Assembly (NCBI GenBank): GCA_949286775.1
Contig: CASEDW010000063.1
Coordinates: 1-12,724, forward strand
DNA from: an uncultured Eubacteriales bacterium
Lineage (GTDB): Bacteria; Bacillota; Clostridia; Lachnospirales; Lachnospiraceae
Length of the DNA stretch: 12,724 bases
Reading direction: 5' to 3'
The notes below the pieces were generated by a model. That model searched no databases. It saw nothing but the letters and a program-made list of their open reading frames with translations, and had not been told where the DNA came from. This document shows, in pieces, positions 6,545-12,724 of this stretch (position 1 is its first letter; each line of letters starts with the position of its first letter). Made by a program: the position numbers and the translations under genes.

Positions 6545-7477
6545 ATGAAAATTAATGAGATTTTTAATATCAAATATCCGTTCATTCAGGGCGGAATGGC
6601 AAACATCGCGACAGCTGAACTTGCGAGCGCAGTATCAAATGCGGGTGGACTTGGACTTATCGCTGCAGGAGGAATGAATGTCGACGTATTAAGAGAGAAC
6701 ATCAGAAAATGCCGCGAGATGACAGACGGACTTTTCGGAGTAAACTTAATGCTCATGCATCCGCAGATCGATGATCTGGCTCAGGTTGTTCTCGATGAGG
6801 GTGTAAAGATCGTAACGACAGGCGCGGGAATGCCTTCTAAATATATGGACGACTGGAAAAAAGCAGGAATCAAAGTTCTTCCTGTTACATCAAGCGTTAT
6901 GATGGCAAAAAAACTTCAGGACATGGGCGCCGATATGATTATAGCGGAGGGAACAGAGTCAGGCGGACACGTCGGAGAAATGACGACAATGGCTGTAGTG
7001 CCTCAGATGGTAGACGCCCTTGACGTTCCTGTTATCGCAGCAGGAGGTATCGCTTCAGGAAGACAGCTGGCGGCTGCATTTGCCCTTGGAGCTTCAGGAG
7101 TTCAGATGGGAACGGTGCTGCTTGCCTCAGAAGAGTGCCCGATTCATCAGAATTATAAAGACGCCGTAATAAAATCAAAGGACAACGATACAATAGTTAC
7201 AGGAAGAATAGCAGGAACGCCGGTTCGTATCCTTAAGAACGCCATGGCGCGCGAGTATGTAAAACAGGAGAAAAAAGGCGCTACTGTTATGGAACTTGAG
7301 AAATATACGTTAGGTTCCTTAAGAAGAGCAGTATTTGACGGAGATACAAAGACAGGCTCGCTTATGGCAGGACAGGTTTCAGGAATGGTAAATGAAATCA
7401 GACCTATAGCTAAAATATTTGAAGATATCTATTCAGAATATATTGAAACTGTGAAAAAACTTGCAGGTTCAGTTTAA
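6545..7477 (+). CDS. fabK: FMN-dependent enoyl-ACP reductase II (FabK)
   Basis: This enzyme catalyses the last reduction of each elongation cycle with NAD(P)H and FMN. The 310-aa TIM-barrel protein of the nitronate monooxygenase-like superfamily starts MKINEIFNIKYPFIQGGMA. It carries the FabK-typical EGTESGGHVGEMTTMAVVPQ, where His142 corresponds to the catalytic His of pneumococcal FabK, then the FMN-phosphate region IAAGGIASGRQLAAAFALGA and MGTVLLASEEC. The start at 6545 follows AAAGGAG (6532-6538). The open frame reaches back to 6506, but that part lies inside fabH. No FabI-type enzyme is seen nearby. FabK enzymes are known to be insensitive to triclosan. Confidence 0.96.
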   Translation: MKINEIFNIKYPFIQGGMANIATAELASAVSNAGGLGLIAAGGMNVDVLRENIRKCREMTDGLFGVNLMLMHPQIDDLAQVVLDEGVKIVTTGAGMPSKYMDDWKKAGIKVLPVTSSVMMAKKLQDMGADMIIAEGTESGGHVGEMTTMAVVPQMVDALDVPVIAAGGIASGRQLAAAFALGASGVQMGTVLLASEECPIHQNYKDAVIKSKDNDTIVTGRIAGTPVRILKNAMAREYVKQEKKGATVMELEKYTLGSLRRAVFDGDTKTGSLMAGQVSGMVNEIRPIAKIFEDIYSEYIETVKKLAGSV

Positions 7478-7498
7478 AAGTTAACGGAGAATTCTACA

Positions 7499-8434
7499 AT
7501 GAGAGTATTTTTATATGCGGGACAGGGCGCCCAGTTCGTAGGAATGGGACAGGATATGTATGAAGCATTTCCTGAATATAAAGAAGTAGTGGACAGCGTA
7601 AAACTGGGATTCGACCATAAAAAACTTATGGAAGAAGGACCTATAGAAGTTTTATCGGATACAGTATATACACAGCCGTGCTATGCTATTTTCGCTGCCG
7701 GCGTTACGGAGGTTTTAAGAAAACACGGAATTACTCCCGACGCTGCATGCGGCTTAAGTCTTGGCGAATACGGCGCGCTGTACGCGGCAGGCGTATGGAG
7801 CAGAGATGATTATATTGATATAGTCAGCTACAGAGGAAAAGTCATGTCAGACGCCGTTAAAGGAATGACGTATTCGATGAGCGCCATAGTGGGAAGCGAC
7901 GCGCAAACTGTAGAAAAAGTATGCGCTCAGGCAGCGGCCGATAACGGATTTGTAACGGTGGCGAATTATAACTGCCCGGGACAGTATGTTGTATGCGGCG
8001 AAGAAAAAGCCGTAGCAGCTGTTGAAGAGATAATGGCAAACGAATATAAGGCAAAACCGAAGAGACTTAATACGACAAGTCCGTTCCATACGTATCTTCT
8101 CAAAGAAGCCGGGGATAAACTGAAAGAAAAATTCGAGACAGTTAAGTTTAACAAAGCTTCGATTCCGGTTGCCATGAACGTTACGGGAAAACTGCTTGAA
8201 GAAAACGAGGATCTTAAGGCTCTTCTTGAAGAGCAGGTTCAAAAGAGCGTCAGATTCGAAGATTGTCTCAAAACGCTTCTTGAAAAAGGAGCCGATGAAT
8301 TTATTGAGATAGGACCGGGAAAAGTTCTCACGGGACTTGTCAGAAAGACAGCAAGAGCCATTGGAAAAAACATAAATGTTTCAACTATTCAGAAAGCCGA
8401 AGACCTGAAAAAACTCATTGGACAGGAGAATTAA
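7499..8434 (+). CDS. fabD: Malonyl-CoA:ACP transacylase (FabD)
   Basis: This enzyme transfers malonyl from CoA to AcpP to feed FabH and FabF. The 311-aa protein has the N-terminal AGQGAQFVGMG oxyanion region, the nucleophile elbow GLSLGEYGAL (Ser87), the malonyl-carboxylate-binding Arg112 (YRGKVM) and catalytic His197 (SPFHTYL). QPCYAIFAAG and the C-terminal EIGPGKVLTGLVRK are also typical. The elbow has Leu86 where the textbook bacterial motif is GHSLGE. The nucleophile and the other catalytic residues are intact, so the enzyme should be active. It lies 21 nt after fabK, with an ACGGAG ribosome binding site. Confidence 0.97.
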   Translation: MRVFLYAGQGAQFVGMGQDMYEAFPEYKEVVDSVKLGFDHKKLMEEGPIEVLSDTVYTQPCYAIFAAGVTEVLRKHGITPDAACGLSLGEYGALYAAGVWSRDDYIDIVSYRGKVMSDAVKGMTYSMSAIVGSDAQTVEKVCAQAAADNGFVTVANYNCPGQYVVCGEEKAVAAVEEIMANEYKAKPKRLNTTSPFHTYLLKEAGDKLKEKFETVKFNKASIPVAMNVTGKLLEENEDLKALLEEQVQKSVRFEDCLKTLLEKGADEFIEIGPGKVLTGLVRKTARAIGKNINVSTIQKAEDLKKLIGQEN

Positions 8435-8439
8435 AATAA

Positions 8440-9183
8440 ATGGACAGAAAAAAAGTCGCTCTTGTAACGGGAGCAAGCCGCGGAATAGGAAGAGCCATAT
8501 GCGTTAAGCTCGCGAAATGCGGAATGGATATCGCCTTTACATACAGTTCCGATGAAGAGGGCGCGGCAAAAACAAAGGAACTCTGCGAGGAAAACGGAGC
8601 GGTTGTATATATGTACCGCGCTGATATCAGAAATTCTGAAAGCTGCGCCGAGATTGTAAAGGATCTTGTATCAAAGACTGATAAACATATAGACGTGCTT
8701 GTCAACAATGCCGGAATCACAAGAGATAACCTCATTATGAGAATTAAAGACGAGGATCTCGACGCGGTAATAGATACTAATCTCAAAGGAACGTTTTATA
8801 TGATGCGGGAAGTATCGCGTATCATGCTCAGACAGCGTTCCGGAAAAATAGTAAATATAAGCAGCGTTGTAGGCGTGATGGGAAACGCGGGTCAGGTGAA
8901 TTATGCGGCGACAAAAGCCGCTGTTATAGGAATGACAAAATCTCTGGCAAGAGAACTCGCCTCAAGACACATCAATGTAAACGCGGTCGCGCCGGGCGTT
9001 ATTCAGACGAAAATGACTGACGCGATCCCTGAGGATGTTAAAGAACAGCTTACATCACAGATATTGTTTAAAGAAGCGGGAAAACCGGAGGATATAGCAA
9101 ATGCCGTAGCGTTTCTCGCGTCAGATGAAAGCAATTACATAACAGGACAGGTATTATGTGTAGACGGAGGTATGGCTCTATGA
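8440..9183 (+). CDS. fabG: 3-oxoacyl-ACP reductase (FabG)
   Basis: This NADPH-dependent short-chain dehydrogenase reduces 3-ketoacyl-ACP. The 247-aa protein has the cofactor motif TGASRGIG (10-17), NNAG (89-92) and the catalytic set Asn114, Ser142, Tyr155 and Lys159 (YAATK). The C-terminal ITGQVLCVDGGMAL is typical of FabG. AGGAG (8424-8428), in the tail of fabD, precedes the ATG. Its stop overlaps the fabF start as ATGA. Confidence 0.97.
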   Translation: MDRKKVALVTGASRGIGRAICVKLAKCGMDIAFTYSSDEEGAAKTKELCEENGAVVYMYRADIRNSESCAEIVKDLVSKTDKHIDVLVNNAGITRDNLIMRIKDEDLDAVIDTNLKGTFYMMREVSRIMLRQRSGKIVNISSVVGVMGNAGQVNYAATKAAVIGMTKSLARELASRHINVNAVAPGVIQTKMTDAIPEDVKEQLTSQILFKEAGKPEDIANAVAFLASDESNYITGQVLCVDGGMAL

Positions 9184-10421
9184 GAAGAGTTGTTGTTACG
9201 GGAATCGGCGCCGTTACGCCTATCGGAAATAATGTCGCAGACATGTGGGAAGCGGTAAAAGAAGGAAAATGCGGTATCGCGCCTATCACGCTTTATGATA
9301 CATCAGAACAGAAAGTAAAACTCGCGGCGGAAGTAAAGGATTTTCATCCTGAAACGGTTTATGATAAAAAAGAACTCCGCCGTATGGACAGATTCACACA
9401 GTTTGCTGTAGTAGCGGCAGCGGAAGCTATGCAGGACTGCGATATTGATCTTGAAAAAACAGATCTGGAGCGATTCGGAATTATAGTTTCAAGCGGTATC
9501 GGCGGACTTAATGTAATCCAGAACGAAAACAAAAGAGGCGCGGAAAAAGGTTATGATAAAGTAATGCCTTACTTTATTCCTATGGCTATCTCAAACCTTG
9601 CAGCAGGACAGATAGCGATAAAATACGGCCTTCATGGAATGTGCTCATGCGTTGTAACGGCTTGCGCCGGCGGAACAAACGCAATCGGAGACGCGTTCAG
9701 ACATATCAGGGACGGTTATGCCGATATCATGATGGCAGGCGGTACGGAAGCATGTATCACAAACCTCGGAATCGGAGGATTTACTTCAATGCAGGCGCTT
9801 TCTACAAGCGAAGATCCAAACAGAGCGTCCATTCCGTTTGATAAAGAGAGAAACGGATTCGTAATGGGAGAAGGAGCCGGAATGCTTGTTCTCGAAGAAT
9901 ATGAACATGCCGTTGCGCGAGGAGCCAAGATCTACTGTGAAGTTTCAGGTTACGGCGTAAACTGCGACGCGTATCATATAACTGCTCCAAGCGAGGACGC
10001 CGTAATGGCTTCAAAGTGCCTTGAGATGGCCATTAAAGAAGCAGGTATAAAACCTGAAGATATCGACTATATCAACGCCCACGGAACATCGACAAAGCTC
10101 AATGACAAAGGCGAAACGAAGGCTATTAAGAAAGTTTTTGGAGATCATGCGTATAAGCTTGCGGTAAGTTCGACAAAAGCCATGACGGGACATATGATCG
10201 CAGCGACAGGAGCAGTTGAAGGAATCATCACGGCTCTCAGCATTAAAAATGATTATATTCCGGCAACCATCAATTATCGTATTCCTGACGAAGAGTGCGA
10301 TCTTGATATCGTTCCAAATGAAGGAAGAGAAGCGAAAGTAGATTACGCGCTGTCAAATTCACTTGGATTCGGCGGACATAACGCTTGCATAATCATGAAC
10401 AAGGTAGATAAAAGAGGTTAA
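9180..10421 (+). CDS. fabF: Beta-ketoacyl-ACP synthase II (FabF)
   Basis: This is the elongating condensing enzyme that adds two carbons from malonyl-ACP. From ATG 9180 the product is 413 aa, the same length as E. coli FabF, starting MRRVVVTGIGAVTPIG. The catalytic residues are Cys162 (VVTACAGGTNAIG), His301 (NAHGTST) and His338 (AMTGHMIAATG). SLGFGGHNACI is the usual C-terminal block. GGAGG at 9166-9170 lies 9 nt before this ATG, which overlaps the fabG stop by 4 nt. An upstream start at 9156 would add eight unrelated residues and is rejected. No separate FabB is visible. Confidence 0.97.
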   Translation: MRRVVVTGIGAVTPIGNNVADMWEAVKEGKCGIAPITLYDTSEQKVKLAAEVKDFHPETVYDKKELRRMDRFTQFAVVAAAEAMQDCDIDLEKTDLERFGIIVSSGIGGLNVIQNENKRGAEKGYDKVMPYFIPMAISNLAAGQIAIKYGLHGMCSCVVTACAGGTNAIGDAFRHIRDGYADIMMAGGTEACITNLGIGGFTSMQALSTSEDPNRASIPFDKERNGFVMGEGAGMLVLEEYEHAVARGAKIYCEVSGYGVNCDAYHITAPSEDAVMASKCLEMAIKEAGIKPEDIDYINAHGTSTKLNDKGETKAIKKVFGDHAYKLAVSSTKAMTGHMIAATGAVEGIITALSIKNDYIPATINYRIPDEECDLDIVPNEGREAKVDYALSNSLGFGGHNACIIMNKVDKRG

Positions 10422-10427
10422 ATTAAT

Positions 10428-10853
10428 ATGGAATTAAATATTACGCAGATTCAGGAAATACTTCCTCACAGATATCCTTTTTTGCTGCTCGATAAAGTGA
10501 CTTCATGTGAACCTGAGAAGGAATGCACTGCGATCAAATGCGTTTCAGGAAACGAGCAGTTTTTCCAGGGACATTTCCCGGGTCAGCCTATAATGCCCGG
10601 AGTTCTTATACTGGAAGCCCTCGCCCAGACAGGCGCTGTAGCTCTTCTTTCAAAAGAAGAAAATAAAGGGAAAATAGTGCTTTTTGGAGGCGTTAAGAAC
10701 GCGCGTTTTAAAAGGCAGGTAGTTCCGGGAGACGTGCTCGAACTTCATTGCGAAATCATAAAAATGTTCGGTTCCGTTGGAACGGGATCGGCGGTAGCTA
10801 CAGTAAACGGAGAGATAGCTGTTAAAGCGGAGATTACTTTTGCAATCGCCTGA
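10428..10853 (+). CDS. fabZ: 3-hydroxyacyl-ACP dehydratase (FabZ)
   Basis: This enzyme dehydrates 3-hydroxyacyl-ACP to trans-2-enoyl-ACP, the substrate of FabK. The 141-aa hot-dog-fold protein has LPHRYPFLLLD near the N-terminus and the active-site segment GHFPGQPIMPGVLILEALAQ, with catalytic His49 and Glu63. AAAGAGG (10411-10417), at the end of fabF, is the ribosome binding site. It is the last biosynthetic gene of the cluster. No terminator is visible before the regulator gene 46 nt downstream, so transcription may read on. No FabA or FabM isomerase accompanies it. Confidence 0.97.
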   Translation: MELNITQIQEILPHRYPFLLLDKVTSCEPEKECTAIKCVSGNEQFFQGHFPGQPIMPGVLILEALAQTGAVALLSKEENKGKIVLFGGVKNARFKRQVVPGDVLELHCEIIKMFGSVGTGSAVATVNGEIAVKAEITFAIA

Positions 10854-10899
10854 TAACGGTGATATCATTGATGCATACGTATAAAGGGTTGGTAATTAA

Positions 10900-11352
10900 G
10901 TGTTAACAGAGCTTTTTAAGAAAGTGTATAATCAGTTTAAATTACATTTTTACAACGAAGTATTTAAGAAGTGGAGAGGGAGAGAAGTCTCCCTTACCAC
11001 AGTTGAAACGTTTTGCATGGAGATAATACATGCGCTTGACAAGCCTACAGTCAGCCAGTTTTCAAAGTTCTGCTCGCTGTCATCCGCGAACGCGGCGGAC
11101 AAGATAAGCAAACTTGTGAGCAAGGGATATTTAAATAAGGTGCAGTCGGAGACGGACAAAAGAAAATTTTATCTGGAGCCTACGCAGAAATATCTTGATT
11201 ATTATGATCTGAGCGATACTTATGTGGATTCAGTACTTGACAAAGTAAAAGACAGGTTTACCAAGGATGAGATGCAAACCTTTTTCAAGATTCTTAATGT
11301 TCTCGATCAGGAATTGGAATTAAATAACAGGGAAAAGGAAGGATTTACATGA
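10900..11352 (+). CDS. MarR-family winged-helix regulator, candidate FabT-like repressor of the fab operon
   Basis: The 150-aa protein is predicted to be a dimeric DNA-binding regulator. Residues about 28-105 look like a MarR winged helix: an SLTTVETFCMEIIHAL helix, then PTVSQFSKFCSLSSANAADKISKLVSKGYL as helix-turn-helix, and a wing with DKRKFYLEPTQKYLDYY. Helical, charged ends would form the dimer interface. It starts with GTG at 10900, preceded by AAAGGG (10883-10888); an in-frame TAA lies immediately upstream, so no longer start exists. It lies 46 nt after fabZ and overlaps the next gene by ATGA. Streptococcal FabT is also a MarR protein encoded in its fab locus, but near the front. Orthology to FabT is an inference; another ligand or target cannot be excluded. 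Confidence 0.8.
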   Translation: MLTELFKKVYNQFKLHFYNEVFKKWRGREVSLTTVETFCMEIIHALDKPTVSQFSKFCSLSSANAADKISKLVSKGYLNKVQSETDKRKFYLEPTQKYLDYYDLSDTYVDSVLDKVKDRFTKDEMQTFFKILNVLDQELELNNREKEGFT

Positions 11353-11774
11353 AAATCACGGTTATTGACGCCCAGGGAGGCGGAATCGGCAGAAATATAG
11401 TCGCGTCCATAAAAAAAGAATATCCTGAAGCTGATATTACGGCGATCGGGACAAACGGCATAGCGGCGTCCGCCATGCTTAAGGCAGGCGCGGACAGGGC
11501 GGCGTCAGGTGAAAATCCTTTTATTGTCGCATGCAGAAACGCGGAACTTATAATAGGACCGATAGGGATTGTGATCGCTGATTCCCTGCTTGGCGAAATA
11601 ACGCCAAAGATGGCTGTGGCAGCTGCACAGAGCAGCGCGAAAAAATTGTTTATTCCTTTTAATCAGTGTGGTAATATAATAGTCGGTGTTAAAGACCTTT
11701 CGATGAAATCATTGATGGCAAATCTAATGGAAGAGATAGATAAGCTTATGAAAGGAACTTCGGCTTGTGATTAA
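11349..11774 (+). CDS. DUF3842 family protein, function unknown
   Basis: The 141-aa protein begins MKITVIDAQGGGIGRNIV, a beta strand followed by a glycine-rich turn that resembles a Rossmann-type nucleotide-binding loop. The middle has alternating strands and helices (DITAIGTNGIAASAML, AELIIGPIGIVIADSLLGEI), then KKLFIPFNQCGNIIVGVKD. No signal peptide or membrane segment is seen. It fits my memory of DUF3842, a family of small conserved proteins in Clostridia without an assigned activity; I could not check this by search. Its ATG overlaps the MarR stop by 4 nt and its end overlaps nadD by 8 nt, so all three should be cotranslated. Nucleotide binding is inferred only from the glycine motif. 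Confidence 0.75.
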   Translation: MKITVIDAQGGGIGRNIVASIKKEYPEADITAIGTNGIAASAMLKAGADRAASGENPFIVACRNAELIIGPIGIVIADSLLGEITPKMAVAAAQSSAKKLFIPFNQCGNIIVGVKDLSMKSLMANLMEEIDKLMKGTSACD

Positions 11775-12411
11775 GAAAAAAGTAGGGATCATGGGAGGAA
11801 CTTTTGATCCTATACATATCGGGCATCTGATACTGGCGCAGAGCGCGTATGAACAGCTGGGACTTGACGAGATACTGTTCGTGCCGGCGGGAAAACCGCC
11901 TCACAAAAAAGACAAGATTATCCTGGCCACGGGTCAGCAGCGTTCGGAAATGGTAAGGCTTGCCATAGAAGGCAATGAAAATTTCGTGCTCGATACGATG
12001 GAAATAGAAAAACAGAGTTATTCGTATACCTTTGAAACGATTCAGAGTTTATGCGAAAAATATCCCGAAGATGATTTTTATTTTATTATAGGCGGGGATT
12101 CGCTCAGGGATTTTCATACATGGAAAAATCCGGAGATAATAGCGAAGTACTGCTACATAGCGGCTTCTTACAGACCCAAGATCCATGAGGATTTTGATGA
12201 TCTTCTTGAGCAGAACAGAAAAGCGTACGGCGATAAGTTTGTGAAAGTAACGGCGCCGATGCTGGATATTTCATCGAGCGAGCTTCGGGAAATCGCAGAA
12301 AGCGGCGATTCGATCAGATACTACGTTCCAGAAAAGGTGTATGAATATATAAAAGAAAATGAATTATATGAGCGCAATCCGAATGGTTTTAGTGATTTCG
12401 AAAGTGCGTAG
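11767..12411 (+). CDS. nadD: Nicotinate-nucleotide adenylyltransferase (NadD)
   Basis: This enzyme joins nicotinate mononucleotide and ATP to form deamido-NAD, a late step of NAD synthesis. The 214-aa protein starts at GTG 11767 and has the nucleotidyltransferase motif GGTFDPIHIGHL near residue 10, PAGKPPHKK, IIGGDSLRDFHTWKNPE and the C-terminal ISSSELRE phosphate-binding motif. AAAGGA (11751-11756) lies inside the preceding gene. In many Firmicutes nadD is followed by yqeK and rsfS; here a terminator follows instead. Placement behind the fab regulator and the DUF3842 gene is unusual, although NAD(P)H is the reductant of FabG and FabK. Confidence 0.95.
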   Translation: MIKKKVGIMGGTFDPIHIGHLILAQSAYEQLGLDEILFVPAGKPPHKKDKIILATGQQRSEMVRLAIEGNENFVLDTMEIEKQSYSYTFETIQSLCEKYPEDDFYFIIGGDSLRDFHTWKNPEIIAKYCYIAASYRPKIHEDFDDLLEQNRKAYGDKFVKVTAPMLDISSSELREIAESGDSIRYYVPEKVYEYIKENELYERNPNGFSDFESA

Positions 12412-12452
12412 CACGTAGAAATCACGAGACTCATAATATAAATAAAATTAGC

Positions 12453-12480
12453 AGGAGTCGGTGCAAAAGCCGGCTCTTTT
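12453..12480 (+). terminator. Intrinsic terminator after nadD
   Basis: AGGAGTCGGT (12453-12462) pairs with GCCGGCTCTT (12469-12478), including G-T wobbles, around the 6-nt loop GCAAAA. A T-rich run ending TTTTGTTG follows. It lies about 40 nt past the nadD stop and probably ends both the nadD group and any read-through from the fab operon. Confidence 0.85.
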
Positions 12481-12484
12481 GTTG

Positions 12485-12495
12485 TATAATATAAT
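12485..12495 (+). promoter_or_regulatory. Possible -10 region upstream of tag (weak)
   Basis: Two overlapping TATAAT hexamers (12485-12490 and 12490-12495) occur just after the nadD terminator. No TTGACA-like -35 lies 16-18 nt upstream and there is no extended -10 TG, so the promoter call is weak. If used, transcription would start just before or inside the palindrome at 12500-12554. Confidence 0.3.
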
Positions 12496-12499
12496 ACTA

Positions 12500-12554
12500 A
12501 GGTCAAAAAGTTAGGCTTTTCATGCTTGCATGAAAATGAATGACTTTATGACCT
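12500..12554. repeat. Imperfect 55-nt palindrome with a perfect core
   Basis: The core arms TTTTCATGC (12517-12525) and GCATGAAAA (12528-12536) are perfect with a TT centre. Outer arms AGGTCA (12500-12505) and TGACCT (12549-12554) pair as well. Between them AAAGT (12507-12511) matches ACTTT (12543-12547), so the structure extends with a few mismatches and a 1-nt bulge. No T-tract follows, so it is not an ordinary terminator. It could be a large operator, a 5' leader hairpin for tag, or a dispersed palindromic repeat unit; the sequence alone does not decide. Confidence 0.6.
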
Positions 12555-12569
12555 GTTAATATGGGTTAA

Positions 12570-12665
12570 AGAAAAAACGAACTATGGTTACTTGAGAACT
12601 TAACGCCTACAGAAGAGATAAAAAAGAATCTGAATGTGCTGAATCAGATGCTGAAGGAGGATTAG
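12570..12665 (+). pseudogene. Startless 31-codon open stretch, possible gene remnant
   Basis: In one frame the codons after an in-frame TAA (12567-12569) read like a protein tail, beginning RKNELWLLENLTPTEE and ending VLNQMLKED before TAG. The stretch is charged and helix-like. The only ATG near the left edge (12561) is cut off after two codons by the TAA, and no plausible start with a ribosome binding site lies inside. Its last codons contain the tag ribosome binding site and it ends 4 nt before the tag ATG, the spacing expected of an upstream operon gene. It may be the eroded 3' end of a former gene, or chance. I do not recognise the family. Confidence 0.3.
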
Positions 12666-12669
12666 TTTA

Positions 12670-12724
12670 ATGGGCTACTGCGCATGGGCGGATACAGATC
12701 CGCTGGACAAGGTATATCATGACA
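12670..12724 (+). CDS. tag: DNA-3-methyladenine glycosylase I, first 18 codons (cut by window end)
   Basis: This enzyme removes 3-methyladenine from alkylated DNA in base excision repair. The visible start reads MGYCAWADTDPLDKVYHD, matching the Tag N-terminus: a Cys at position 4 that serves as a zinc ligand, then W, D-P-L and YHD, as in E. coli Tag. AAGGAGG (12654-12660) stands 9 nt before the ATG, a near-perfect ribosome binding site. The rest of the gene lies outside the window, so integrity cannot be judged. Confidence 0.85.
   Translation, partial: MGYCAWADTDPLDKVYHD

Noticed and set aside
7847..8242. A 131-codon open frame on the minus strand inside fabD
   Set aside because: Its translation has low-complexity, aromatic- and Cys-rich composition typical of antisense frames, it has no convincing ribosome binding site, and fabD on the plus strand is a full conserved enzyme.
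9156..9179. Longer fabF start at 9156
   Set aside because: It adds eight residues that overlap the fabG C-terminal codons. GGAGG at 9166-9170 and the MRRVVVTGIG start both point to 9180.
10854..10899. Short palindromes TGATATCA (10860-10867) and ATACGTAT (10875-10882) before the MarR gene as autoregulatory sites
   Set aside because: Each is only 8 bp and they share no sequence with the palindrome at the acpP promoter. No promoter hexamers accompany them.
1..12724. Phage-defence, CRISPR, transposase, tRNA or rRNA content
   Set aside because: No repeat-spacer array, transposase motifs, integrase or structural RNA signatures were seen. Apart from the region upstream of tag, the window is conventional core metabolism.

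Overview
The window is a stretch of low-to-moderate GC Firmicutes chromosome. It is most likely from the Clostridia, and a Lachnospiraceae-like genome fits best. The evidence is AGGAGG-type ribosome binding sites, a FabK-type (FMN) enoyl-ACP reductase as the only ENR gene present, four separate acc genes inside the fab cluster, a short AccA, a DUF3842 protein and FtsEX. The organism call is an inference from gene content and protein style, not from a search.

Layout: (1) Positions 1-1578 hold the 3' part of ftsE and complete ftsX, overlapping by 11 nt, closed by a GC-rich intrinsic terminator at about 1594-1621. (2) Positions 1622-1798 hold a strong sigma-A-type promoter (TTGACA, 17 nt spacer, TATATT with an extended -10) behind an A/T-tract upstream element. 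An imperfect 26-bp inverted repeat and three 14-bp-spaced iterons follow just downstream of the predicted start. (3) Positions 1799-10853 hold one compact plus-strand operon for type II fatty acid synthesis: acpP-accB-accC-accD-accA-fabH-fabK-fabD-fabG-fabF-fabZ. Gaps are 5-53 nt or there are short overlaps, and the only structured gap is a hairpin between acpP and accB. (4) Positions 10900-12411 hold a MarR-type regulator, a DUF3842 protein and nadD, linked by 4-nt and 8-nt overlaps and closed by a terminator at 12453-12480. (5) Positions 12481-12669 are non-coding, with an imperfect 55-nt palindrome and a short startless open stretch. The first 18 codons of tag (3-methyladenine DNA glycosylase I) follow and run off the end.

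How the genes work together: AccABCD make malonyl-CoA from acetyl-CoA. FabD moves the malonyl group to ACP (AcpP) and FabH starts the chain. FabF elongates, and FabG, FabZ and FabK reduce, dehydrate and reduce again. No unsaturated-fatty-acid gene (fabA, fabB, fabM) and no FapR gene or FapR-like operator is visible. The MarR-family gene just after fabZ is therefore the best local candidate for the operon's repressor (compare streptococcal FabT), and the inverted repeat at the acpP promoter is its best candidate operator. That link is an inference.

The window is largely a conventional core-metabolism locus and I see no clear new multi-gene system. The points most worth a second look are the operator/iteron array, the 3'-located MarR gene, a deletion in a conserved AccC loop, the uncharacterised DUF3842 gene coupled to nadD, and the palindrome upstream of tag.
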